Assembly (NCBI GenBank): GCA_964487845.1 | Contig: CAZASK010000002.1 | Span: forward strand, 1-64,000 | Direction of reading: 5' to 3' | Origin: CAZASK01 sp964487845 | Lineage (GTDB): Bacteria > Chlamydiota > Chlamydiia > Chlamydiales > FEN-1388 | Length of the DNA stretch: 64,000 nucleotides | Shown here: positions 8,925-17,615 of the stretch, piece by piece | Layout of the letters: the number at the start of each line of letters is the position of its first letter | How positions within the stretch are numbered: the stretch's first letter is position 1 | Notes under the pieces: model-generated | The model's database searches: none | The model's input: only the letters and a program-made list of their open reading frames with translations | Told to the model about the DNA's origin: nothing | Made by a program: the position numbers and the translations under genes

Positions 8925-9866
8925 TCATTTTTCTTCCCACGTATTCGCAAAATCATGTACCACTATTGTTTCGGGACGAATTGTGGTAAATATCTTCTTT
9001 TTCTTCAATCCAAGAAATTCAAAAAATCGACGTTTGTGCGAAACTTCTTTTTTTGGTCTCGATTTATTTGGAGGCATTAGTGGAAAAAAATAAGTTGGTG
9101 GGAAGATAATGCTATTTTTAGAACTTTGTATTCCCTCTTCCACAGCCTCTCCAAATGTAAAAAATGTAGTCATTAATACATGCTGTACGATATCTAGTCT
9201 TTGCCCTTTTACTTTGTTAAAAGCCTCTTTTATTTTTTCATGCCATAATGAAAGTATAGGATGATGAGGAGCGCTTGCTATGACTGCATTTGAAATAAAC
9301 AGCATGTGAGGACTTCTTTTGCCGATACCATGCGGCGCTTCTAAGCCTGCAAAAAAATCATATCTTTGTACCAGCGGATCGAATGATCGAACGGCAAAGA
9401 TATCCACATCAAGATATACTCCCCCATATCGACGCAAAAGCTCAAGACGTACGAGATCCGATTTTTGTCCATAGTTACTGCATTGTTGAACAAGAGGCCA
9501 TATATCTAGCCCTTCTGCCTCAACATCTGCATCACGCCACAATTTATATTGCCAATCAGGATGTAGCCGCTTAATCTCTTTTTGATATTTTTCAAAAAAG
9601 GGCGGCAGAGGTTTTGGACCTAGCCAAATTTGATGGATAATGGTTGGGATCGCTGGGTCAACAGCTGATCGATCCACGAGAGCTCGCTCTTTCCATATCT
9701 TCTTCAGCAGCTGGTATCTCTTTTCATCGGCTGTATTAGCGATCATGCTCTTATAGGGAGAATGTCCCCTTCCTAAAGACTCATCAAAATCAACGATCAA
9801 CCATTCAGAATATGAACCGCAACTCAAGAAGGCCATATACAACAAAAAAAGCATTATTCTTTTCAC
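8925..9866 (-). CDS. exported GT32-type glycosyltransferase, paralogue 3
   Basis: The first gene of the three-gene tandem. I place the start at a GTG with AGGA 5 nt upstream; this gives 313 residues beginning MKRIMLFLLYMAFLSCGS, a compact signal peptide with a possible lipid-modified cysteine. A longer frame starts 17 codons upstream. The shared module FDESLGRG and the GT32 core follow: TIIHQIWLGPK, PDWQYKLW, KSDLVRLELL, and GGVYLDVDIF with the DxD. A basic segment rich in Lys/Arg precedes the final box HDFANTW. It lacks the C-terminal coiled coil of the other two, so this is the shortest member. The divergent ABC exporter gene begins about 100 nt away, so the spacer probably carries two promoters. 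Confidence 0.85.
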   Translation of the reverse strand: MKRIMLFLLYMAFLSCGSYSEWLIVDFDESLGRGHSPYKSMIANTADEKRYQLLKKIWKERALVDRSAVDPAIPTIIHQIWLGPKPLPPFFEKYQKEIKRLHPDWQYKLWRDADVEAEGLDIWPLVQQCSNYGQKSDLVRLELLRRYGGVYLDVDIFAVRSFDPLVQRYDFFAGLEAPHGIGKRSPHMLFISNAVIASAPHHPILSLWHEKIKEAFNKVKGQRLDIVQHVLMTTFFTFGEAVEEGIQSSKNSIIFPPTYFFPLMPPNKSRPKKEVSHKRRFFEFLGLKKKKIFTTIRPETIVVHDFANTWEEK

Positions 9867-9979
9867 ACATATCCTGTAACTTTTTTCATAAAATTTTGGA
9901 CAGTCTCTTATACCCAAACACTTTCTAGCAAGACGAAAAAAGCGCTAATAAGGCATCATAGGTGCAGCTTGAGGAAAAG

Positions 9980-11887
9980 ATGAACAGATTATTCAAAACA
10001 GCATTAGCAAAACCAAAATATATAGCGCTTCTTGCGGTTTGCATTTTTGCATCACTTCTTTTTACCTTAGCAGGTCAACTTGAAATGTTTGCTCTTGGGG
10101 TCATTACAAAGAAGGGACCTGACTTTTTTGAACTTTTTGCTCAGGAAAAGAATGGAACTCTCATCCCCACGCATGCTGTACAGAAAGAATTTTTACAAGA
10201 GCGCTTTGATGCAATCGATCATGATCACACAGGTGTTGTCACAAGAGATTCTGCTGAGCAGTTTTTGCAAGCACATAAAGAAGCCGGCGTCATACATACA
10301 GGGCTCGCCTCCATCAACAAGCTCTTCCCTATCGATAAGAGTGTATGGAATCTCGTTCTAGCGCTTATCTTTGTTGCCCTCTTCAAGGCGATAACCCTAT
10401 TTGCCTATCGCTTTGGAACCAAGCTCATGGCCATCCGTATCAGTCGCGATTTGCGCCAAAATTATTTTGAGCATATCCAATCACTCCCTATCAGCTTTTA
10501 CCAAGAACATAACATCGGCAGCCTCTCTTCGCGAGCAGTCAACGACGCCTATATGATTGCTGATGCTATTAACTCTATGCTGGTAAATTATCTCCAGACT
10601 CCCTTTGCCTTTGTTACCACATTTGCGCTCTGCTTTTTTGTAAGTTGGAAGCTCTCTATTGCTGTTTTTTTTGGCTTTCCTCTTCTTATCGTCCCCATTT
10701 TGTTCTTAGCAAGACGAGTAAAAAGACTATCGAAGCAGATTCAAAAAAAGCAAGAAGCCTTTGCCTCTGTCCTCATTGAATTCTTATCGGGTATACAGAC
10801 AATAAAACTCTTTGCTATGGAAGAGTTTTCTCTCAGAAAATATCGCGAACAAAATGACCAGATGGCCACACTTGAACGCCGTAGCGCACGGTATGACTTA
10901 TCAGCAAGGCCTGTCCTCCATACTATCGGCATCTTTTGCCTCGTCACTGCCCTGTTATTTGGTCTATATGGTCTTCACCTTCCTTTACATGAGGTGCTCT
11001 TTTATTGCGGCCTTTTGTCTTGTGTATATGAGCCGATCAAAAAATTTGCAGAAGAAAATGCTCGTATCCAGCGAGGGATTGCTGCCTGTGAGAGAATGTT
11101 TGAAGTCTTAGATCTTGAGCCTCATATAAACGACACAGATGGCGCTATTGAGTTTACTCAGTTACACTCAGAAATCGAATTTGACAATGTCTTTTTCAGA
11201 TATGACACTGAGTGGGTGCTCAGAGGTGTAAGCTTTACAGCCAAAAAGGGTGAAACGATAGCCGTTGTAGGGCCGACAGGAGCTGGGAAGTCGACGATTG
11301 CACTCCTCATTCCGCGCCTCTATGATATCCAAAAAGGACAAATCCGTATTGATGGGAAATCAGTCTCTGCCTATACACAAAAGTCACTTCGTGAAAAAAT
11401 AGCCTTCGTCCCTCAAAAGCCCTTTTTATTTTTCGATACTGTCTCCGAAAATATCGCCTTTGGAAGACCTTACTCACAAGATGCGATCAGAGAAGCCGCT
11501 GAACAGGCACATGCTGATGAATTTATCACCCGCTTAGAAAAAGGCTATGACACCATGCTTGCAGAAGCGGGGAAATCGCTCTCCGGTGGTCAGCAACAAA
11601 GGCTTGCCATTGCACGCGCTTTGGTCAAAAAAACACCTATTCTCATCATGGATGAGGCTACATCATCGCTTGACGCCCTCAGTGAGGCGCATATTAAACA
11701 AGCTCTAAAAAGCCTCCACGGACAAACAACGCAAATTATCATTGCCCACAGGCTTTCTACAATCGAAGATGCAGACAAGATAATCTATATTGAAAAGGGC
11801 GTCAAGATCGCCGAAGGGACAAAGGATGAGCTCCTGCAAAGCTGCCCTCAGTTTCGTGCCATGTGGGACCTTCTTCGGCGCACATGA
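9980..11887 (+). CDS. MsbA-like ABC exporter with EF-hand-like insert
   Basis: Half-size ABC exporter with fused transmembrane and ATPase domains, the architecture of the lipid A flippase MsbA. The start is the ATG with GAGG 5 nt upstream; a GTG six codons earlier is less likely. The first membrane helix (about residues 14-38) is followed by a long extracytoplasmic loop holding an EF-hand-like calcium loop at residues 80-91 (D-x-D-x-T-G pattern, with Ser rather than Glu at position 12). The remaining helices and the ATPase domain follow: Walker A GPTGAGKST, the Q-loop in FVPQKP, signature LSGGQQQR, Walker B ILIMDEATSSLD and the H-loop IIAHR. The substrate is inferred only from fold; lipid A or another lipid is most likely in a Gram-negative chlamydia. 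It ends 3 nt before the convergent NlpC/P60 gene. Confidence 0.9.
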   Translation: MNRLFKTALAKPKYIALLAVCIFASLLFTLAGQLEMFALGVITKKGPDFFELFAQEKNGTLIPTHAVQKEFLQERFDAIDHDHTGVVTRDSAEQFLQAHKEAGVIHTGLASINKLFPIDKSVWNLVLALIFVALFKAITLFAYRFGTKLMAIRISRDLRQNYFEHIQSLPISFYQEHNIGSLSSRAVNDAYMIADAINSMLVNYLQTPFAFVTTFALCFFVSWKLSIAVFFGFPLLIVPILFLARRVKRLSKQIQKKQEAFASVLIEFLSGIQTIKLFAMEEFSLRKYREQNDQMATLERRSARYDLSARPVLHTIGIFCLVTALLFGLYGLHLPLHEVLFYCGLLSCVYEPIKKFAEENARIQRGIAACERMFEVLDLEPHINDTDGAIEFTQLHSEIEFDNVFFRYDTEWVLRGVSFTAKKGETIAVVGPTGAGKSTIALLIPRLYDIQKGQIRIDGKSVSAYTQKSLREKIAFVPQKPFLFFDTVSENIAFGRPYSQDAIREAAEQAHADEFITRLEKGYDTMLAEAGKSLSGGQQQRLAIARALVKKTPILIMDEATSSLDALSEAHIKQALKSLHGQTTQIIIAHRLSTIEDADKIIYIEKGVKIAEGTKDELLQSCPQFRAMWDLLRRT

Positions 11888-11890
11888 GGT

Positions 11891-12730
11891 CTATTTTTGA
11901 TAAATGGCATTATTCTCAAGCTGCAATCTCTTCGCCTCTTTGAATGGAGCACGACGCACCTCTTCGCAATCGATACGTGCTGTGAGGATATATGGGTGCG
12001 TCTCTGCAGAAGAAGCATGAATAAGTGTATTATCTCCCATATACATTGCAACATGCGATATTTTTTCTTTTGACAATCCCAAAAAAAGAAGATCCCCTGG
12101 GAGGAGATGATCCCAGCTGGCAGCTGTAAATCCCTTCCAATTGTATTGATCTTTTGCATCTCGCGGGATCTGATATCCCATCTCTCTATAGAGCAGCTGT
12201 GTGAACCCAGAGCAATCGAGCCCAAAGCTCGATCTTCCACCCCAAGTATATGGCACACCTAAAAATGTTTTCGCAAGTTCAACTGCTTGCTTTACTGAGA
12301 GAGGTGTTTCATCGTACGTAATACAACCTGTTTGCACGCAACCTATGCGCTTGTCTACTAATTGTACCCGAACCCATCCCTTGTTTTTCAAACCTTCTTG
12401 ATCCTCCAATACAGTCAATTTACTCCCATAAGGCAAGGTAAGGAGAGGCTTCATCTTCATGTTATTTGTTTGAAAAACATGAGCACTTAATCGATTGATT
12501 TTTACAATTTTTTGGTCTAAAAATGAGTAGGGAAGCGGTTTTGAATTTTGAATATGCATCCACCCACTATATTCATCAACCTTGGTAGAAACACGCATCC
12601 ATAGAAACCTCTCTTCTAAAATAGATACTTCCTCTGAATAAAAGGCTTCTGAAACCATTTCTGAACAATCATTTGGTTCCTTGAGCATTGTTACGGCAGG
12701 TTGTGAAATATAATAATTACTGATATGCAT
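11891..12730 (-). CDS. NlpC/P60 family peptidoglycan hydrolase
   Basis: Cysteine peptidase of the NlpC/P60 family. The C-terminal catalytic domain shows the nucleophile in LDCSGFTQLLY and the histidine in ISHVAMYMG, followed by NTLIHASS. The N-terminal half (about residues 20-150) resembles bacterial SH3-like domains that bind peptide stems. There is no signal peptide, which fits a cytoplasmic role in recycling peptidoglycan stem peptides, as described for the NlpC/P60 protein of Chlamydia trachomatis. The gene converges on the ABC exporter gene. A tRNA-Thr gene lies just upstream on the same strand. Confidence 0.9.
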   Translation of the reverse strand: MHISNYYISQPAVTMLKEPNDCSEMVSEAFYSEEVSILEERFLWMRVSTKVDEYSGWMHIQNSKPLPYSFLDQKIVKINRLSAHVFQTNNMKMKPLLTLPYGSKLTVLEDQEGLKNKGWVRVQLVDKRIGCVQTGCITYDETPLSVKQAVELAKTFLGVPYTWGGRSSFGLDCSGFTQLLYREMGYQIPRDAKDQYNWKGFTAASWDHLLPGDLLFLGLSKEKISHVAMYMGDNTLIHASSAETHPYILTARIDCEEVRRAPFKEAKRLQLENNAIYQK

Positions 12731-12748
12731 GAAAAGCTCCTGTAGAAA

Positions 12749-12822
12749 ATGCCTGAAGCAGGATTTGAACCCACGACCAACGCTTTACGAAAGCGCTGCT
12801 CTACCCCTGAGCTATTCAGGCA
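12749..12822 (-). tRNA. tRNA-Thr (anticodon CGU)
   Basis: Reading the minus strand gives a full cloverleaf: acceptor TGCCTGA with TCAGGCA, D-arm GCTC/GAGC, anticodon stem GCGCT/AGCGT with loop TTCGTAA (anticodon CGT, reading ACG), and the T-loop TTCAAAT. The discriminator base is U. The 3' CCA is not encoded. Confidence 0.93.
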
Positions 12823-12856
12823 AGAGAATAGATGGTACCGCGCTTGTGATTTCTAT

Positions 12857-14458
12857 TCAAGAGGTTGAAAGAGAGCACAATCGTTTTCCATCATTTTCGA
12901 TAATCTGCTTGAGAACATCTCGAGAGGCATATATCTCTATTTTCTTTTTTGCTCTTGTAATTGCTGTATAGAGCATATTTTTAGAAAATCGCTCACTTCC
13001 TTGAGGTAAAATCAAAACAACATGATCAAATTCACTTCCTTGGCTCTTATGCACAGAAAGGCAAAATGCTAACTCATGCTGAGGGAGAAGAGAAGTAGGA
13101 ATATGTCTCATCACCCCATCTACTCTATAATAAGCCATTTTTTCATCCACTTTCCAAATTCCCACCTCGCCATTCATGAGCTGTAATTCATAATCATTTT
13201 TCGTAATAATGGTCGGAAGAAAGAGTGATCTTGCATAGCGCGCTTCTTGATGAAAAAAGTCATTGATATGCTCTACGCTGTATGGACCATCCTTCAATGG
13301 AGTCAAGATCCGAAAGCGCTTTATATCATCTACATCCCCACTCGATAGCTCCTGAAAGGATGCCCTATACTGCTTCAAAACCGTGAGGTTGCAAGCTTCT
13401 ATGTCATGAAAAACAACTGCCTCTGAAGGAGCATGAAGTGCCTCAAAGAACATCTCGATATTCCCGCTTCGTACATGCTCAGCAAGCTGTACAATAGATG
13501 CAAGCTCACAGCGCAAGCACTCCTTTAAATATCCTATTGGTACTTTTTTCGAATGGATGAGCTCTGAAAAAACAGCCCCTGGCTCTACTGGAGGAAGCTG
13601 ATTATCATCTCCTAAAAATATGAGCCGCGTCCCAGGCTTTATACGAGCAAGCAATTGCCTCATGAGAGAGGCATCTATCATCGAAGCCTCATCTACTAGA
13701 ATCACATCATAGGGAAGAAATGAAAGATTTTTTGAGCGGACCGAAAGAGGAAGTATTCGTAAAAGCGCATGTAAAGTCGCGGTTGTGATATGCGGTTCAA
13801 TTTTTTCATACTCACCGCCGCATGCCCGCTCAATACTTGCCTTCAAATGATGTGCTGCTTTTCCTGTAGGCCCGGTAATAGCAATCGCAATTTTTGATCG
13901 CAGCTCATGTGTTGTAGATTGAAAGTAGGCACGCAAAAACACCCCTGCAGTATGTGTTTTACCAGTTCCTGGTCCTCCTGCAATGACCCCTAGAGAAAAA
14001 GACAAAATGGCAAGTAAAGCCTGCATCTGATCATGAGTTATCTGTTTATCTGCATGTGCCTGGAGGAGAAGCAACTCAATCTTGGCAATATGGGCGCGAT
14101 CCATTGGCACATTCTGTAGTTTCTCGATAGAGCAAATGATTTCTTTTTCGTCAAAATAGGCTTTTTGCAAGTATATCCTGGTGCCATCTTTGACAACACA
14201 CTCCTCATATAGCTCTAAAAGTCCTTGTCGAATGACAGCTTCAATCGAAGAGGGAGCGCTTGGCCATAGAATAGAAACAGATGGCGCTAGCTCATCTTGT
14301 AATTCCACATAAAGATGGCCATTTCTATATACTGAAGAGAGAAATGCAAGCGCCATAAAGCGTGCTCCATACTCCGGGTCATAAAAAGAAGCGATGACCA
14401 AATCGAGATAAGAGGCTTCATTATTGTGTATGCATTCCTCAAGAATAGCTTTATGCAT
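12857..14458 (-). CDS. recD: RecD, exonuclease V alpha subunit (5'-3' helicase)
   Basis: SF1B helicase subunit of RecBCD, which processes DNA double-strand ends for RecA. The 533 residues are a little shorter than E. coli RecD. Motif I is GGPGTGKTHTAGVF, followed by ITGPTGKAAHHL, the Walker B region ILVDEASMIDASLM, GDDNQLPPVEPG, and the C-terminal VHKSQGSEFDHVV motif. The start overlaps the recB 3' end by 8 nt, so it is the third gene of a coupled recC-recB-recD operon. Confidence 0.96.
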   Translation of the reverse strand: MHKAILEECIHNNEASYLDLVIASFYDPEYGARFMALAFLSSVYRNGHLYVELQDELAPSVSILWPSAPSSIEAVIRQGLLELYEECVVKDGTRIYLQKAYFDEKEIICSIEKLQNVPMDRAHIAKIELLLLQAHADKQITHDQMQALLAILSFSLGVIAGGPGTGKTHTAGVFLRAYFQSTTHELRSKIAIAITGPTGKAAHHLKASIERACGGEYEKIEPHITTATLHALLRILPLSVRSKNLSFLPYDVILVDEASMIDASLMRQLLARIKPGTRLIFLGDDNQLPPVEPGAVFSELIHSKKVPIGYLKECLRCELASIVQLAEHVRSGNIEMFFEALHAPSEAVVFHDIEACNLTVLKQYRASFQELSSGDVDDIKRFRILTPLKDGPYSVEHINDFFHQEARYARSLFLPTIITKNDYELQLMNGEVGIWKVDEKMAYYRVDGVMRHIPTSLLPQHELAFCLSVHKSQGSEFDHVVLILPQGSERFSKNMLYTAITRAKKKIEIYASRDVLKQIIENDGKRLCSLSTS

Positions 14459-17400
14459 GCGCCTCCATCAAAAAAATGCCTCTGCCGTCCACATCCACTC
14501 CCTTTACAAAGACAAAGAAGAAACCAGATACTTGCCCAGCATTTGCCCATTCAATATATTTTGCGTAGGCATCACGATACATCTTTGCCTGCAAGGAATA
14601 CCCTCCTTCTTCTATAACCTTTCTAAGAGATTCATGATCATATCCATCCAAAAGTGTATGTGTTTTCCAATCGATAATATAAAGATATGACCTCACACGG
14701 ATCACAAGATCTACAATTCCATGAATAATGGCTTGCTCTTTTCTATAATAAAAGGGCCTTTCTATACTGACAACCTGGCACTCTTCATCTGATAAAGTAA
14801 AGGTATGACCGTGAGAAGAAAATGGGGCATGAAAAATCATGTAGAGCATCTTCACTATCTTTTCAATATGCTGACCTTCTGGCATGTAGCATAACTGGGT
14901 CATGAACCACGCATGAATATTTTCTTCAGACCGTACTACCTCCTTCGGCTGTGCAAGAAGCGCTGCTATCAACTCATGCATTCTTCTCCCAAAAGATGCT
15001 CCTTGCAAAAAGTCGCTCTTTTCTACACTGGCAGTTTCGACGCTTTGCTTATTCACTGAAAAGGTTTCTATTCGCACAGGCTCTACCTGAACATGCCTGG
15101 TCTCCTGCTTGAAAAACATCGTTTTTTTCTGCAGACCGCTCTTGGAAATCTCTTTTTCAGAAAGCCAAATCTGACCTATAGATCCATTTTGAGATAATAG
15201 CGACACCATTTCTTCTTGAATAGCCGCATCCATCCACTGATACTTTTCTCCACCTTTTAATGTTGTAGCGAGCGTAGCGAGATATAATTCCATAGCAGAT
15301 GCCGTCCCATATGGGACTTCTTTTTGCTCTTCTTGTAGTGGTACACAAAGATACAACTTTTTCTTCGCTCTCGTTGCACACACATAAAACTGCCGCAGCT
15401 TTTCATGATCAGCCTCTTCTTTGTCAGAATCAACAGGTGTTCTTGAAGCTGTACCTAAGGAAAATACCACATCAAATTCAAGACCTTTACTTTTATGCAT
15501 CGTCAACACTTGAACAGCAGCCTCGCTTGTAGGCTTTGCTAAAGAGCGCTCCTCCTCCGTCATATTCTTTAACTGCTTGAGCTGTGAAATCAATGCAGAA
15601 GCAGTTCGTATATTCGAGCTGTAAGGTGCCAACAAATCAAACATGCACTCCATCTCTTCTGCACAGGGCTCTTTTGCATTGGCCGCAACAAAATCCATAA
15701 GCTCGTTAAAAAATCGAGGAAATCCACACTCCTCTAATGTTTTTTTTAAAAACAAAAAGCGCTCTACATATTTACTACGAAGCTGCAAGCTTTTGTCATC
15801 TAAAGAGCGAAGAAGCTCACAATATTCAAAACTTAAAAAGAATGGATATGCTAATAAAAGAGTTGCCAAAGGACCCATACGACGGGGCTCTTCCATGCAT
15901 CCGCAGATTCTCTTCAAAAAATGAAATGGTTCATTTTCTTCAAGCGTTATCGTTTGAGCGCTCGCTACTTGAATTCCTCTTTGTGAAAGATAGTCAACTA
16001 CACGCCTTGCTTGATAGCGATCCTTTACTAAAATAGCCGTCTTCTCTACACCTTCTTTCAAGAGGGTTTCTAGAATAAACGGAAAAATCTGTTTTTCCTC
16101 CATAGCAAGTGATGGAAAGAGTGACGATCTTCCTTTGCTTCCTTGTACCATACAAAAGAAGATTGAAGGCGCTGTTTCTAGGCCCACATGCCGAGTATGT
16201 AAAGCACGGGCAACTACCGTCTCTAATGTGTCTGGAAGTAAAAAAAGATCCTTTGCATGTGGTGCAGAAAAAAGGAAATTAAGCCCTTCATTGAGCGCAT
16301 GTGATGAACGAAAATTCGTAGTAAGACCAAGCTCACTACCGCCCCTTAAAGCACTTTTGGCTTCCAAATAACTATAAATATCGGCTCCACGAAATCGATA
16401 AATTGCCTGCTTTGGGTCTCCTACCAAATATAAAAATGATTGGCTTTTTTCATCTAAATAGATCTTCTTTACAATCTTCCATTGCAAGGGGTCTGTATCT
16501 TGAAATTCATCGACAATAAGCGTATGATAGCGCTCTCTCATAAACACGCAAAAGTGTTCATCTTGTGTTTTTTGCCATATTGCGTGCAGACAACGCTCGA
16601 TCGAAAGAGATCCATTTGCCTCTTGCGCACGCTCAACAAACAACTCAACTTCTGCCACGAGTCGAAGAAACAGATCGTCTGTACATGCAAGCTCTTTTAT
16701 AAATGGTTGCAGCACATGTCTCATGCGTTCGAATAGAGGCTCATATTTTGAAAGGGGAGCTCTTACCTTTAATTCTTGAAAGACCTCATCGAAAATAAGC
16801 GGCATTTGTAAAAAGTCAGCACGTTTTGGATTTGGTGAAAATAGAGCTGCAAAAGCCTTTATTTTACATGCTACCTCATGTGATATTCCGTCACGTCCTT
16901 TTATATTTTTATATCGCTCACACTCGGCTTCTAAGATAGCAAGAACCGTTTCTTCATCAAGCTCAAACTCTTGTATTGCAGCAAGAAGCTCATTCCATGT
17001 TTGCAAAGCTTTCTTGTTTTCTTTATTTTCTTTTCGCCATAGATGTACTCGCAACAACTCCACAAACGGTACAAATCCTCCATGCGTTTTGATAAGAGCC
17101 GCCACTTGCTCTGGAAAAAACTGCTCTTCCTGTATTCCATACAGGAAAAAATCATGAATAAGGCGCGTTATATCTTGCGATGTTGCGACTAGAAGAGGCT
17201 CGCCTCTATACTCAGAAAGAGCGCGATAACAAAACGCATGGATCGTAGAAATCGTCACATTCGAAAATTGAGAAAGAGCTCTTCGCAAAATTTTTTGCGC
17301 TTGCACAACTGCTCCAGCTGCAAAAATTGCTTGTACATACTCTGGAGCCTCCTCACACGAACTCCCTGACAAAAGATCGATCGTGTATTCAATCGTTTTT

Positions 17401-17615
17401 TTAATACGTTGCTTCAATTCATACGCACAGGCGTTGGTGAAAGTGATAACTGCAATCTGTTCAAAAGATTGAAAGGTTTGTGCACTAGTAGGCTCTAGCA
17501 ATCTTCTTACAACCAAATGCTCAATTGTAAATGTTTTTCCAGTCCCTGCTGATGCTTCTATGAAAAGATGTTGGTTTAATGAAATTGTTCCTTGAAGAAC
17601 ATCAAAATTCATCAT
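14451..17615 (-). CDS. recB: RecB, exonuclease V beta subunit (helicase-nuclease)
   Basis: UvrD-like SF1A helicase fused to a C-terminal PD-(D/E)XK nuclease. Helicase motifs in order are EASAGTGKT, VITFTNACAYELK, LIVDEFQDTDPLQW, LVGDPKQAIYRFRGAD, TTNFRSS and LTMHKSKGLEFDVV. The nuclease motif lies near the C-terminus, with GIVDLV followed by YIIDWKTH. I start the gene at the ATG that overlaps the recC stop (ATGATGA), with AAGG 7 nt upstream; an open frame continues 16 codons further upstream but would lie wholly inside recC. This gives 1054 residues. It loads RecA at double-strand breaks and, in an intracellular bacterium, may also process incoming DNA. Confidence 0.96.
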   Translation of the reverse strand: MMNFDVLQGTISLNQHLFIEASAGTGKTFTIEHLVVRRLLEPTSAQTFQSFEQIAVITFTNACAYELKQRIKKTIEYTIDLLSGSSCEEAPEYVQAIFAAGAVVQAQKILRRALSQFSNVTISTIHAFCYRALSEYRGEPLLVATSQDITRLIHDFFLYGIQEEQFFPEQVAALIKTHGGFVPFVELLRVHLWRKENKENKKALQTWNELLAAIQEFELDEETVLAILEAECERYKNIKGRDGISHEVACKIKAFAALFSPNPKRADFLQMPLIFDEVFQELKVRAPLSKYEPLFERMRHVLQPFIKELACTDDLFLRLVAEVELFVERAQEANGSLSIERCLHAIWQKTQDEHFCVFMRERYHTLIVDEFQDTDPLQWKIVKKIYLDEKSQSFLYLVGDPKQAIYRFRGADIYSYLEAKSALRGGSELGLTTNFRSSHALNEGLNFLFSAPHAKDLFLLPDTLETVVARALHTRHVGLETAPSIFFCMVQGSKGRSSLFPSLAMEEKQIFPFILETLLKEGVEKTAILVKDRYQARRVVDYLSQRGIQVASAQTITLEENEPFHFLKRICGCMEEPRRMGPLATLLLAYPFFLSFEYCELLRSLDDKSLQLRSKYVERFLFLKKTLEECGFPRFFNELMDFVAANAKEPCAEEMECMFDLLAPYSSNIRTASALISQLKQLKNMTEEERSLAKPTSEAAVQVLTMHKSKGLEFDVVFSLGTASRTPVDSDKEEADHEKLRQFYVCATRAKKKLYLCVPLQEEQKEVPYGTASAMELYLATLATTLKGGEKYQWMDAAIQEEMVSLLSQNGSIGQIWLSEKEISKSGLQKKTMFFKQETRHVQVEPVRIETFSVNKQSVETASVEKSDFLQGASFGRRMHELIAALLAQPKEVVRSEENIHAWFMTQLCYMPEGQHIEKIVKMLYMIFHAPFSSHGHTFTLSDEECQVVSIERPFYYRKEQAIIHGIVDLVIRVRSYLYIIDWKTHTLLDGYDHESLRKVIEEGGYSLQAKMYRDAYAKYIEWANAGQVSGFFFVFVKGVDVDGRGIFLMEAHA

